Shown: positions 32,543-47,646 of the stretch, in pieces
Layout of the letters: every line of letters starts with the position of its first letter
Position numbering within the stretch: position 1 is the first letter of the stretch
From: Crambe crambe
Taxonomy: Eukaryota > Porifera > Demospongiae > Poecilosclerida > Crambeidae
Length of the DNA: 64,000 bases
Direction: 5' to 3'
Assembly: GCA_963924555.1 (NCBI GenBank)
Contig: OZ004582.1
Location: 9,395,927 to 9,459,926 of the forward strand
Translations under genes and position numbers: made by a program
Notes under the pieces: model-generated
What the model was told of the DNA's origin: nothing
Database searches by the model: none
The model's input: only the letters and a program-made list of their open reading frames with translations

Positions 32543-35367
32543 TTACATAAAGTGAGCAATCCCAACACGTTCCTTCTCCACATCGTACTCTGTGTAGAAG
32601 CCTTTAAGAAAGATATCTCCCAAATACCATGTGTTCTCATTGCCAAAACCTTGGAAACCAGAGATACAAACAGTCTCTCCTTTAGAATCGACTTCCTGAA
32701 GAAAGAAAGAGTAAGTGGGTGACCAGCTCTATATAATGGGTGACCAGCTAGCTAACATGGTCTTATTTCACTGTGAATTGGTTTAGACAACCACTACCAC
32801 TTCTGCTGGGTACAAGATTCACTCCTCGCATTCATACCTTGATGATGTAATTCTGCGGAAAAACCGGAAAGTCATACTCTCCAAAGGTGAAAGTGACGAC
32901 AGGTGAAACACCGATGTAGTTACAGGGAAGGGTGAACTACAATCATAATGAAAATCAAATGGTCAAATTTCAGTAAAAATACTGAATTGAATGAGTATGA
33001 TTGGAGGCTCTAAGCTAACTAGCTAGCCATATACAGGGCAATGGTGAATCCAAAGGTAGACAATATATACTATGAAGAGTTAGCTTGCTCATAATTGAGA
33101 ATGGGATTGAACTGTACCACTTGTCCTGATATGCGAGTGCCTCCAAGTCTTTTGTTTATCAGTTCAATTTCCTCTATGGGACCATTGATGTAGGGGTTGG
33201 CAGTTCCCATCACAGCTGAACAACCGAAGGCACAGAAAGTATATCCATCCATTGTTACACTGTGGAAGTAGATAAGTTATTAATGGAGAAGTGTATTAGC
33301 TAGAGGAAATATTATCATCATATTAAATGACATGGATCTTATACCAATAACTATTGATACGAGAACTCAAACATCCCAAAAATAAAGTGTGTAGATACCC
33401 TTCTACTATTAATGCTCACCTCCGCATTGCTATGGTCCAGTAGTAGGCACTATCCTTCAACCTGTCGAAGTATCTCGGAGTGCTGACATAACGTTCAGGG
33501 TCTGAGCCTCCCAGTATCAACTCTCCTTCACCAGAATCACTAAAATTAATTAAGGAACATGGAAAAGTTAACTAGCTAGCTACACTTGCAAGCTACCCAA
33601 GGTGGAAGCTGAAGATAGGCTGAGAAACGACCCCCTGGGAGACCATGTTATGAAAGAGAGGGTTGATACCATTGGATGGCCCTCCTAATCCCAGAATTCC
33701 ATCCCACTTGGCATCAAGGAACGGTTGTGTGCCCTCTTTAATTGTCTCTCCGAAAATCTGATCTCTCACTGTCAGACCAGCAATCTGTAAGAGAGAACAG
33801 TCATTATAATGCTATACCAGATGCCATAGCAACACAGACTATGGCTACTAATTATATTATATAGCTGTTTCTTTGGTATTTAGCACACCAAGGGGTCATT
33901 GGCCTATCATGCAGCTTAGCATTTATCAACCTATCAACCTCAAATGCAGCAATCCTATTGGTTGAATTTTATAACCATGTTAGAAGAACAAAACAAGTTT
34001 TAGCTATGTATACAATGATTTGAGTCAGCAGCAGCGTAGTTGAAAGCTCTAGCTACAACTCACTGTAACTGTGTCCTGGCTCATGATTCCGGCAAAGGTG
34101 TTCCCTAAAGCATCTGTGGTGGAGAACTGCTTGTTTGTGGACTTGTAGGTACTGGAGACATCGTGATTGTACCTGTTGTGTGAATCTGCACAGAAGCATA
34201 TGATATAACAACACAAAATGCACAAAATATAAAAGTGCATTGATTGACCATTGAAACAAGGTAATCTGGCTCCGAGATCAAGATATTGCACTCAGTATAT
34301 ACACCCATCATAAGCGTAGGAACCAGGGGGGCAAGGGGGACTGTTATCCCCCTGAAATTACATTTTTATTAATGAAGATAAGTATAAATACCTATAGCTA
34401 TATAGTCTTATGAAATTGTCCACCTAACCAAAATCATCTTCCTATACTTATGCCCATGGTTGCATCTATAATGTTATTGAGTTATGAAATCCAGTTGATT
34501 AGCTACTCACAGCATGGCAAACTCTGACATTGGACTGATGGGACCAAGAGCATGTTGCTGGCTGTGTGAATAAGGACTTTGAAGGTCTGCGGAGGTGTTC
34601 CAATAGATATTTCTCCATAGTAACGAGCCTAGAAGGTCAAAGTTGAAACATGGCTGAATCAAAATGAATGACACTATTGAGATAGAAAATGAATGCTCTG
34701 CTGTATAGCCAACATAATACAGAGGTGAATAGGTTTTGTATGACCATTATAGCTATGGAGTCAAACAGGTAGCTATTATAGACAATGTGAATTAATAGAA
34801 GTGTCTCAATTATCATGAAGGTAGCTAGCTAACTTAGACACTGTCAGAGTATTCACACATTATGCTGATGTGCTTTAACTGAATACCTGCACTTTTAGTT
34901 AACAGCAAGGGAAGATCATACATATTCCCTCAGCCTCTGCACTTTTAGTTAATGCAAAATTACTTAACATGGAGGGAAGACACTAGCAGTCACCATTAAA
35001 TAAACTAAACACACTTGCATCATTCTCATATTTACAGCAGTCTGTACTGAATAAGCTTTAATGCACCATTCTTAATTATGGGTTTACTTACATCTTGAAA
35101 TTTAGTGATATTTAGGACTCTGACTTTGCCATGTTTCTCTTGTAGTTTATCTGCAGCATTGGCTAATGTGTACTTTTGGAGTCCTAGATCCAAATCCTGT
35201 CCAGATGGGAGCTGATGGAGAGGAACTCTGAGAAAGATAATCAAAGAAAGAAAGTACCTACTTAGCTATTACTGTAAAAAGCTATAGGCCACCTTTTAGA
35301 CCTACCTTACTACCCTAGCAGATGATATTGCTAGCAGAGCTGATAAGAATACGACAGTCGCCTGCAT
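32543..35367 (-). CDS. Pepsin/cathepsin D-like pseudoprotease H
   Basis: Nine exons, in coding order 35306-35367, 35092-35227, 34511-34628, 34064-34185, 33597-33784, 33420-33539, 33118-33259, 32838-32936, 32543-32695; 379 residues. The signal peptide is [17 protein letters not shown] and the propeptide starts [11 protein letters not shown]. The first motif is His-Thr-Ala (residue 87) in [14 protein letters not shown]; the second is Gly-Thr-Ala (267, [13 protein letters not shown]). Both catalytic Asp residues are gone, the most complete loss in the array. The flap [13 protein letters not shown] has neither the flap Tyr nor a sequon, unlike the other dead members. The body ([21 protein letters not shown]) stays family-like. 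Confidence 0.86.
34309..34454. mobile_element. G-rich inverted-repeat element in gene H intron 3
   Basis: Left end CATAAGCGTAGGAA, right end TTCCTATACTTATG, pairing at 12 of 14 positions, with ggggggcaaggggga and tatccccct inside. It resembles the 14771-14984 insertion. Confidence 0.6.
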
Positions 35368-35427
35368 CTTCTCCTAAAGAAACTGATAGCTTTGCAATTT
35401 GCTGTCGATTGTATATCGTTAATTCAT

Positions 35428-35438
35428 TGCGCATGCGT
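35428..35438. promoter_or_regulatory. NRF-1-like site upstream of gene H
   Basis: tgcgcatgcgt, 61 bp before the gene H start. Confidence 0.5.
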
Positions 35439-35564
35439 GGTAGATTGCCGGCCTCGCTCCGGCCGGCTCCGGCTCCTAATTCTAATCAGTTGTAAAATAA
35501 TAATTATTGTTTAGATATAATCAATAATTAAGTATTCATCATTGTTCTTGTATTTATATAATGT

Positions 35565-37810
35565 TCATGAAAATGACTTGGAGTTGGCAAATCCTACATG
35601 TTTCTCTCCCATGTCAAATTCAGCATAGTAAGCTTTGAAGAAGATATCTCCTATCACCCATGATGAAGTTGAAGTGGAATTTCTTTCTTGGAAACCTGAT
35701 ACACAGGAGATATCGCCAGCAGAATCTTTTCTCTGGAGAGGGATGAAATAGAAATTGGAAAATTGTCAGTGTGCAAAGATAATTAGCTATGAGGTGACAT
35801 TTTTCTGGGTTTTTCTGAATCCCATAAAGCTATTGTTTAGTTACCTTGGTGATGTATTGCTCTGGCATGAGAGGAAAGTCATAGCCACCCATTGTTAAGG
35901 TAATGACAGGAAGTGTATCGATGGAAGCACAGGAAATCTCGTACTATGATGTACATGTATTAATGAAATCAAATTTTTTTTGACTGGATTATACTATTCA
36001 CTTACTTCTAAGTTTTGTCCAATTTTTCTACCCCCAAGCTTTTTATTTATCTCTTCTACTTCTTCAGTGGGACCAGATATCAAAGAGTTGCCCACATGTA
36101 TCATGGTAGAACATCCACCATTGCAATAAGTGGAGTCTCCCACAGCAATACTGAAAGAGAAAAAGAAGAGGAATAATATTACTGATATGTGCTACTATAT
36201 TCTCGTTATTAACCTTTGCATGAAAATGACCCAGAACTGGTCATTCAGTAGGTTGATGTACTTGAGTGGACCATTGTAGAGCTTGGGATCAGATCCTCCA
36301 AGAATCAGCTGTCCTTCAAATGAAGAACTCTCATTTCTAGTGAGGGATAAGTACAGAGCTAGCTATATCACAAGATACAGTCGCACCACTTCAGCTATAA
36401 ATGTAGCTTCGTTCACAGGATTAACTTAAAGGAGACCCCTAGCCAACTAGGTAGCTACGGTGAAACCACTGACTAGGACACTTTACAGTCTAAATAAGGA
36501 TGACTTCTACATAAAGGATATGCACTTGTTGAGGACCAATCATTATAGCTAATCGCAAGGCCGTAGACAAAAAAGATAATTTGGGGGGGCTTGAGATGGA
36601 GAAAAGTTTTACTAATGACATTAAATAAACACTAAATAAACATCAGTTACTTATTGGCTATGAGTAAGTAATGATATGATATCATCCCTGAAAATTTGGG
36701 GGGGCTGGAGCCCCCCCCCCCCCCCCAATCCCCCCCTTGCCTACGGCCTTGTAATGATTTAACTTCTCTATAAAGGATGCCTCTCTAACTTGCTATTTTG
36801 TAGCTATTACAGTGATCCATTCTGAGCTTGATTGGGGATTTATTTCAATATGATACAGACTATGTCTGTAAGTTACCTGTTCAAATAGAGACTGAAAATT
36901 GGCTGGGAGACCAATTTCTGGGAGATCATGCTGAGGAAGACAGGTATTAGTTCTCCATCAGACCCACCCAGTCCCAGCACCCCGTCCCACTCGTAATGAA
37001 TGAATGGACGATTGGGCATGAAGACAGTCTGTCCAAAAATTTGATACACCACCTCCAGGCCAGCTACCTGCAATGATAAAATATTATGGGTCCCTATTGT
37101 GTGGAGGTTTTAATGTAATTTTTAAACTTGCTATTCACCCTAACAGTGTCGAAGGTTAAGAACATTGTAATATTGAATCCTTGTGGATATTGAATATTAA
37201 GTTGCTCGAATGTGTAGTCAGCAGTGGAAGAGTCCATCAGAATATAGCCAGTATGCAGATCTGTAATTTTATAAAGTTCGTGCTACAGTATTGCAGCATA
37301 AAATAATACGACACTCACAGCAAGTTAAGGTTGGACATTGTGTGGAAGGGACCCACAGGAGAGGCGAGGCTGTATCAATGGCAACTTTGAAGCTTTGAGG
37401 TGGTGTTCCAATGTATATCGTCCCATAGTATCGCAACTGCATGGACAATTGGAATGAATACCAGAGAATATATTATTTCGATTCCAAATATCATGTCATT
37501 AAGTTTCTAATAATAACTCACACTGCGATGTTTAGTTAAGTTTAAAACACTATAGGCTGTGTTGGGACTGTTCAGACCAATTCCAGACTTCTCTTCAGCC
37601 TCATTGTAGGCTGGCCCATATTCCTTGATGCCATTTTGTGGCAGTGACTCAAAGAGAGGGACTCTAATGAGAAGAAACTTCTTCAAATTAGCTAGCTATA
37701 GTTTGTACTCAGCTAACTACCTAGTAGTTAGATGTCTACCTTGCAACTTTGGATGATGAAATGGCAACCAGAGCTGAAGATACCAGAAGAAATGTGGCAA
37801 AGATTTGCAT
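35565..37810 (-). CDS. Pepsin/cathepsin D-like pseudoprotease I
   Basis: Nine exons, in coding order 37740-37810, 37522-37663, 37319-37436, 37139-37260, 36877-37067, 36214-36336, 36006-36150, 35845-35943, 35565-35732; 392 residues. The signal peptide is [20 protein letters not shown]. The first motif is Asp-Thr-Ala (residue 92, [13 protein letters not shown]): the Asp is kept but Gly replaced. The second is His-Val-Gly (274, [12 protein letters not shown]), so its catalytic Asp is lost. The flap is [12 protein letters not shown], with a Tyr and an N-I-T sequon. It is the only dead member whose first Asp survives while the second is lost. A palindromic tgcacatgtgca lies at 37884-37895 upstream. 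Confidence 0.86.
36450..36830. mobile_element. Nested elements in gene I intron 5
   Basis: An outer MITE-like element (ggtgaaaccactgactagga ... ctctataaaggatgcctctc) is interrupted by a G-rich element of about 190 bp with ends aaggccgtagacaa and, inverted, ttgcctacggcctt, and internal runs of G and C. The insertion sits between ctaatcgc and gtaatgat. Confidence 0.5.
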
Positions 37811-37994
37811 TTTGATTTTGCGCGGTAGCTATGATTCTTTTCTGAAAGTCAGCTATTAGCTATGGATCTCAGTTAATTTTAATTGCACATGTGCATACCA
37901 GATTACATCCCAAGATTTTAAAACAATAATGTATGAATATATGAATAGCCAGTTGTATTAGTTCAATAGCTACCTAGTTTACAGCTACTGATTG

Positions 37995-40749
37995 TCATGA
38001 GAACTTTGAATGAGCAAATCCAATTCTTTTTCTTCCAACATCATACTCAGAATAGTAAGCACCAAGGAACACATCCCCCAAGATCCACTTGTCTTGCCCA
38101 ACAACTCCTTGGAAACCACTCAGACAGGTGATCCCTCCATCATGGCGTTTTTCCTATGTGGCATAAAAGATCATGATAGAGACCATTAATAAGACACATG
38201 CTGCTAGCTAGCTATGACCCTGTGCAGTTACCTTGACAATGTATTCCTCTGGGGTGAGGATGAAATCGTGTCCTCCTATTGTGAAGGTGATGCTGGGCAT
38301 CTGACGTATGGATTCACAGGAAACCAAATGCTATGATCATGCAGTGAAAGAGAGAGTGGAACACAATTAATGAGTAGAGTGCTTGATCACTGTGTTATTT
38401 CTGGGTTGGGGGGGTACATTACTCTAGCTACATGAAATATAATGGTTCACACTTCAAATACTACAGACTCTTCCACAATCCATTATTATAAGGTAGCTAG
38501 TTCTGGACACATGCACTCACAACTGGTCCTGTAAGAGTGCCTCCAATTTTCAAGTTTATTTTCTCCATATCACCAAACGGACCGATGATGAGGCTCGTGC
38601 CAGTGTCAATGATGGCAGAACAACCGCCAATGCAATACTTGGAGTCACCTATCGTAACACTGAAAGAGAGGGAAGGCAAAGAAAAGGGTGTGGTGTGAAC
38701 TTGTTAGATTTTGATCTGTGTTGCCTCACCTTTGCATCGCAACTATCCACCATGCTTCTTCCAGAATATTGACATACTTCAGTGGACCCTTGTAATACTT
38801 AGGGTCAGACCCTCCAAAGATTACTTCTCCTCCAAAAGTGCTACTCAGCTTTCTATAAAGTGTGTAGAACTATATATTACTTAGAGAGTGAAGAAGAACC
38901 TACACCGAAACATCATAGTAAATTCAACTGATTCGAGGGAGGGAGGGGAAGTATTTCAGGGTACGAAAAAGATTTATGGGTTTAGTGGTTTAGCCACTTC
39001 ACACTTCACAAAAATATTTGTGTCATTTGGAGTATGGAGCCAGAGATGTAGCTATGACTGCATACCGGTTCAAGTAGAAGCTGAATATAGGCTGTGAAAC
39101 AACGCCCTGGAGCACCATGTTCTGAAAGACAGGATTGATTCCACCACTGAGGGAAGGCCAAGCCATGCCAAGGATCCCATCCCACTTGGCATTGAGGAAG
39201 GGAGTTTTACTTTCATGCGTGGACTCTCCAAAGATTTGGTCTATCACTTCCAGACCGGCAACCTAATCAAGAAATAGAGTGGAACCTTTGATAAGTAACC
39301 TCCAAAAGAGGACAACCTCTCTACTTTTGTACTAAAGATTATCTGCACCCACAGAAAATCTGCAACAATCTTATAATTGCCATGTAGCTAATTGGGCTGG
39401 TTTCTTCTAGCTAAGCCTATGGTGTTCCTTGTGCAGTCTCTGGGCCTCTGGCACCTTGCTTGCTGTCTAGGCTTGCTGCAGTGTTTTGTCTCCTTGCTTA
39501 TTGTATTTTTCGCTGGTCTAGGCATGGGACTGCTAGGACAGATTTGATTGGAATTGTATAGCTAACATGCTGGATTTAGCTACTCACAATGACTGTGTCC
39601 TTGCTGAGAGAGCCAGAGGTACTTCCTGTTCCATATTTGATATGGTATATGAATATGGTTGGCTTGTACGTGCTGGATCTGTTGTGATCATAAGTCTTGT
39701 GGAGAACTAAAGGAGTTGAAGGGAAACAAATTACACCCCCAACCTGTTCTCCCTCATCACAGTTTTACTATAAAATTTTTAGTATCTTTATTACAGTGGA
39801 AGCTCTGATAAAGGACACTCTGAAAGAGGACAAACCTCTCAACAAAGGATGAACTCTTATATATACACTCTATAACCGATAGCTAACCCTCTTCAAAGGA
39901 TAAAAGGCTGGGTCCCAAGTGTGTCCATTATTCTGAGGTTCCACTGTACTCACGGCAGCTGAGTTCCACACACGAGACTGAGGGGACCCAGAGATTGGAG
40001 GACCCTGTGTCAAAGAGAACCTTGAAGGTCTTAGGTGGTGTACCAATGGATATCAATCCATAATAGTCGGTCTGTAAGGAGTAATGATTCCATAGGGTGC
40101 ATAATTCTAAGAGGATGTATTTTGTAGCAGTTTCAATAACAAGTTTAGTTATCTGCAGTTCAGCTATTGTATAGCCAGTACTGCTATGTTAAATGTCTTA
40201 GGTAGCTAGCTTATATGAATACTCACATTCAGGAATCAGGTAGAGAGAATACCACCAGCTATCATGCAAGTAATTATTAAGTTTTAGACTGTGGACTAGC
40301 GAACTATGAATGAGTAGGCTCAAATAACATAGCTAGCTGCTGCTACTATAATTATGGAGTAAATCTCTTCTCAGATGTCCAATTATTTGAAGCTATTATT
40401 GTATTTTGGCCACATTAATTTTGGTAATTATCAATATCTGACATTCTGGCGGTTGGTGAGGTTCAGGGCAACATCAGGATGTCTTTTTCCAGGTATTGCC
40501 TCCTCCTCAGCCAAAGAGTGCAGTGCATATTTTTGGAGCGGATCTAGGTCCTTTTGAGGTGGGAATTGATAAAGTGGAATCCTAAATAAGTAGGAAGAGG
40601 GAGGACTATGAATATTATAATTATCTACCTAGCTAGCTAAATATGGTTGCAAACTTAATAGTGCTTTACCTCACAATTTTAGTGAAAGATAAGGTGATAA
40701 GACAAGGAAGGACGACTAGTAGCGCTGTAGTGTTCGACATCTTGGCCAT
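37995..40749 (-). CDS. Cathepsin D/pepsin-like aspartic protease J (active site intact)
   Basis: Nine exons, in coding order 40670-40749, 40443-40581, 39954-40071, 39588-39706, 39066-39262, 38730-38852, 38521-38659, 38232-38330, 37995-38153; 390 residues. A signal peptide ([21 protein letters not shown]; a second Met at codon 4 is possible) is followed by a propeptide starting [10 protein letters not shown]. Both catalytic motifs are canonical: Asp94 in [13 protein letters not shown] and Asp277 in [12 protein letters not shown]. The flap is [10 protein letters not shown] with the Tyr. It should be an acid endopeptidase of the A1 family, lysosomal or secreted. The exon 2 donor is the weaker GTCAGA. 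Its body ([22 protein letters not shown]) is the active relative closest to H and I. Confidence 0.9.
39792..39948. mobile_element. MITE with CAGTGGAA termini in gene J intron 3
   Basis: 157 bp; left tacagtggaagctctgataa, right ttattctgaggttccactgta, good inverted repeats bounded by TA. It is the clearest copy of this family in the window. Confidence 0.75.
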
Positions 40750-40771
40750 AGAAGAAGCTCCATCGTAGTAT

Positions 40772-40813
40772 GGGCATGCGCAATATCCTAGCTTACGCTT
40801 ATGCGCATGCTCA
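40772..40813. promoter_or_regulatory. Two NRF-1-like sites upstream of gene J
   Basis: gggcatgcgca at 40772-40782 and tgcgcatgctca at 40802-40813, within 65 bp of the gene J start. Confidence 0.5.
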
Positions 40814-40978
40814 GTGAAATTAGTTACTTTATACGGAAGTTCACATCGAGGTTTATCCCCCACAATAACGATAATAACGAAACTGTTCAAAAATAATAGC
40901 TAATTATAATGTATACGAGGTAGGATTATTGTTTCAGTTCAATATTCAATATTGTCAATTGTGGAAGGTTAGTTATTC

Positions 40979-44491
<3,513 letters not shown>

Positions 44492-44587
44492 CTCGAACAG
44501 GAGGGGGGTAAGGGAAGGCCGTAGATACTCCGATGCTCTGACCAGAAATGGTAAGAAAAAAAGCTTTTATAAGCCACGTTTTTATAC

Positions 44588-44600
44588 TGAGCATGCGCAT
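44588..44600. promoter_or_regulatory. NRF-1-like site upstream of gene K
   Basis: tgagcatgcgcat, 97 bp before the gene K start; the same 13-mer occurs upstream of gene L. Confidence 0.5.
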
Positions 44601-44730
44601 ACAAAATGTGTACAAAGAAGATCATGGGGTTTAATACTGATTTTGCATATACATTATAGGAGGAAGAGAGGGATAATAAGTCATTGTTTGATTAATATCA
44701 TAAAGTCTCAGTCTTTCTGTTTTAAGCTTC

Positions 44731-47462
44731 TTAAACAGCAGGGGCAAAGCCCAGACGTTTATTTCCCATGTCAAACTCAGTGTAGTAGGTCCCAATGAAG
44801 ACGTCTCCCAGAATCCACAAGGGACCAATCCTGGGGGGCATGGTGATGCCCATGAAACCACTCACACACTGCGTGGTACCAGCAGCACTGACCTGGAGTC
44901 ACATAAGGGTGAGGTGGAGGATGAGTAGTCACATAAGGGTGAACATCAAGGAGTAATCAAGCACTTACTTCAAGGATATAATCTTTCCCTTTGAGAACAT
45001 AGTCCTTTCCACCAAGAGTAAAAGCAATGTCAGGCAGAGAACTAACCTTGCTGCAGTCTATTGTGTACTAAACAAACAAGCAAACAAACAAACAAACAAC
45101 AACAAACTAAAACAACGATTTTTATCCCCCAGTGACCCTTACCTCATTGACTCCAGGAACAAGCTGGGTGGCTCCAAGCTGCTGATTCAGCTTGGAGACT
45201 TGATCGGAGGGTCCAGCAATGAGAGAAGTGCCTGTATCCAGAATAGCATTGCAGCCTGAACAGTATGGAGAAGTAGTGCCACCTATCTTGATCCTGTCCA
45301 AGGAAATAAATATTTTTTCTTAGTGTTTGTATAGTGGAACATCCAAGGAAAGGATCAGCCACTGTCCTTTGTAGGAAGGTTATCCTTTTCTCAGAGGTTA
45401 AAAATGTACTACAGTAGCCCTCCAAGAAGAAGACGATTTCCCAACAAAGGAACTCTTTTGGGCCCCCTTCCCATAGCATTAGTACTTCTTAACCTCTGAG
45501 AAAGGACAACCTCTTTACAAAGGACAAAGTGGCTGATCCCAAAGTGTCCTTCTCTCAGAGGTTGTACTAATGCTATGGGAAAGGAGCGTCCTTTGTTGGG
45601 AGGTTGTCCTCTTCTTGGAGAATACTCACCCGTCCATGTGTAGTTCCCAGTAGGTCTCATTGGAGAGAGGAACATAGTTAAGAGGACCTTGATAATGGGA
45701 AGTGTCGGTACCACCTAGCAGCATTTCACCTCCATTACTATTGTTCAAGTTCCTACAAAAACATAAGGACTGAGTTAAATACAAGATCAAGGTCACAATA
45801 TTTTAATACTGAAAATGGGACCAGAAACCAGTAACTTTGCAGTCATGGCACTGTTATTAGCCAGACACTAACCTGTCGAGCCAGAAACCAAAGACTGGGT
45901 TAGCAACAAGATTCTGGGTGATCATGTTGCCGAAGACAGTAGGAATATGGTTGACTGAGATGGAAGGGAAAGCCATTCCCAAGATGCCATCAAACTTGGC
46001 AGCTATGAAGGCAAGGCCAGGCTGGTGATAAGCCTCGGCAAACAGCTGTCCTTTTACCGTCACATTCCCTATCTGTAATAAAGTAATTAAATTAAAGGAG
46101 CTTACACAAATCGGTGGAACCTCTGAGTAAAGGACTCTCCAAGAAAAGGACAACCTCCTAGCATTTTTAACCTCCGAGAAAAGGACAAACTCTCCACAAA
46201 GGACAAGTGGCTGATTCCACAGTGTCCTTTACTCGGACGTTCCACCTCATTACACCAGAAAGGAGAGGAGATATCTTACTGTGACAGAGTCTTGACTGAT
46301 GATTCCGTCAAGACTTCCAGATCCGTATTGAATGGCAAACTTGGTGCCATTCTTGACAAAAGTGGAGGACTTGGAACTGTCGTACTTGTTGTGGATCTCT
46401 GTAGAATGCAATATTATCATGTGCAAGTACATATAAACACTAAGGAAATTGTAACAGTTGTCCCCTGTCACTGATGTCTCTCACTCAATCCAAACTGCTT
46501 TCATTGCAAATAATCATGGTGGGAAAGACGAAAAGGCTTTCCTATATACTATTAGACTCCAACTGGTTTTCTCTTTCTTTTCTACTCTACTCAACTCACT
46601 GCAAGCAATGTCAAGGATGGCACAGTTCTTGGAAGGGACCCAGAGGTTGGACGAGCCAGTGTCAAACACCACCACAAACTTCTGAGGGGGAGTGCCGATC
46701 GTTATGGGTCCATAGTACTGAGCCTAGAAGAAAAGATAATACAGTGAACCTAAATGTATAGATTTGTGGTATTATCTAATCAAGGTCTTGTTGGTGGCTT
46801 CATAGAAACCTTGATTATTCTCATAGGTAATTCAATACTCCCCACACACACCCCATCATGTGACCTGAACATCACCCCATCCACCATGGAGACAGCAACA
46901 GGTGCTACGTTCAGAGGTCAAAGCCACATAATGAGGATCAGTACCTTATCTCAGTATTATCAACTCGGACCAAAATTAATGATTCCTGCATACGCACACT
47001 CTACATACTTTACTGCCTACAGATATTTAGAATTCCATCAAGCAGTGTTTGTACAAGTTAGTTAACATAACAGCAGTTACAATGTCACATGATCAAAACA
47101 CCTCAGTATTGATAAGATGTGCCCATGTCTATCTCCTAAAGAAGACTCACATCTTGATAGTCTGTGAGTGGTTCAGGGTCATCTCCAAGGTTCCCCCCTC
47201 CAAACTTCTTTTCCACCACCCGCTTGAGCTTGGCCATGTCCCCCAACTTCTTTAGTGGTGGTCCATCTCGTTTTATAGGCACCCTAACAGTAAGTATACC
47301 ATACCATACTACTCAACACATAACGTATTGTGCATTGCTCCAATCACAAGAGCCTGTCTCCAGAAAAAAGCTTCAGCTTTTTTTCGTATCTAGTACTTAC
47401 CTCAGCAAAGCACTTGACAGTGTTACAAATCCAAAGAACAGAATGAGAACTGCTGACTTCAT
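44731..47462 (-). CDS. Cathepsin D-like aspartic protease L (active site intact)
   Basis: Nine exons, in coding order 47401-47462, 47151-47283, 46600-46723, 46280-46398, 45873-46072, 45630-45752, 45143-45293, 44969-45067, 44731-44892; 390 residues. The signal peptide is [18 protein letters not shown] and the propeptide contains [14 protein letters not shown] and LTDYQD segments. Catalytic Asp86 ([16 protein letters not shown]) and Asp273 ([12 protein letters not shown]) are canonical, as is the flap [10 protein letters not shown]. It is the most standard cathepsin D in the window and the likely ancestral type of the array, which is inference. It lies at the end of the array next to NF-YA. Confidence 0.92.
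45326..45620. mobile_element. Palindromic MITE-family cluster in gene L intron 6
   Basis: Contains a long imperfect palindrome: ctccaagaagaagacgattt at the left pairs with the right end (gttgtcctcttcttggag), and gcccccttcccatagcatta pairs with taatgctatgggaaaggag. A second, shorter fragment precedes it (45330-45405). Confidence 0.65.
46108..46250. mobile_element. MITE-family copy in gene L intron 4
   Basis: Starts cggtggaacctctgagtaaa and ends tttactcggacgttccacct, inverted repeats of each other; it shares the ctctccacaaaggacaagtg and tggctgattcc blocks of the family. Confidence 0.65.
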
Positions 47463-47550
47463 GGCGGCCTGTCTGTAGACTGTAGTTATCCAAGGACACA
47501 GCAGGGGAACTCTTTTACAATTAATTAGTAGATCGACACGATGGACTTAC

Positions 47551-47563
47551 TGAGCATGCGCAT
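47551..47563. promoter_or_regulatory. NRF-1-like site upstream of gene L
   Basis: tgagcatgcgcat, 89 bp before the gene L start, identical to the site upstream of gene K. Confidence 0.5.
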
Positions 47564-47646
47564 AACCTATTTTCATTTAGCGCGCTTTTTTTTTTTTTTT
47601 TTTCCCTTTCTGATCAGCGTCACTGTACTGTGTACACTATTAAGGG

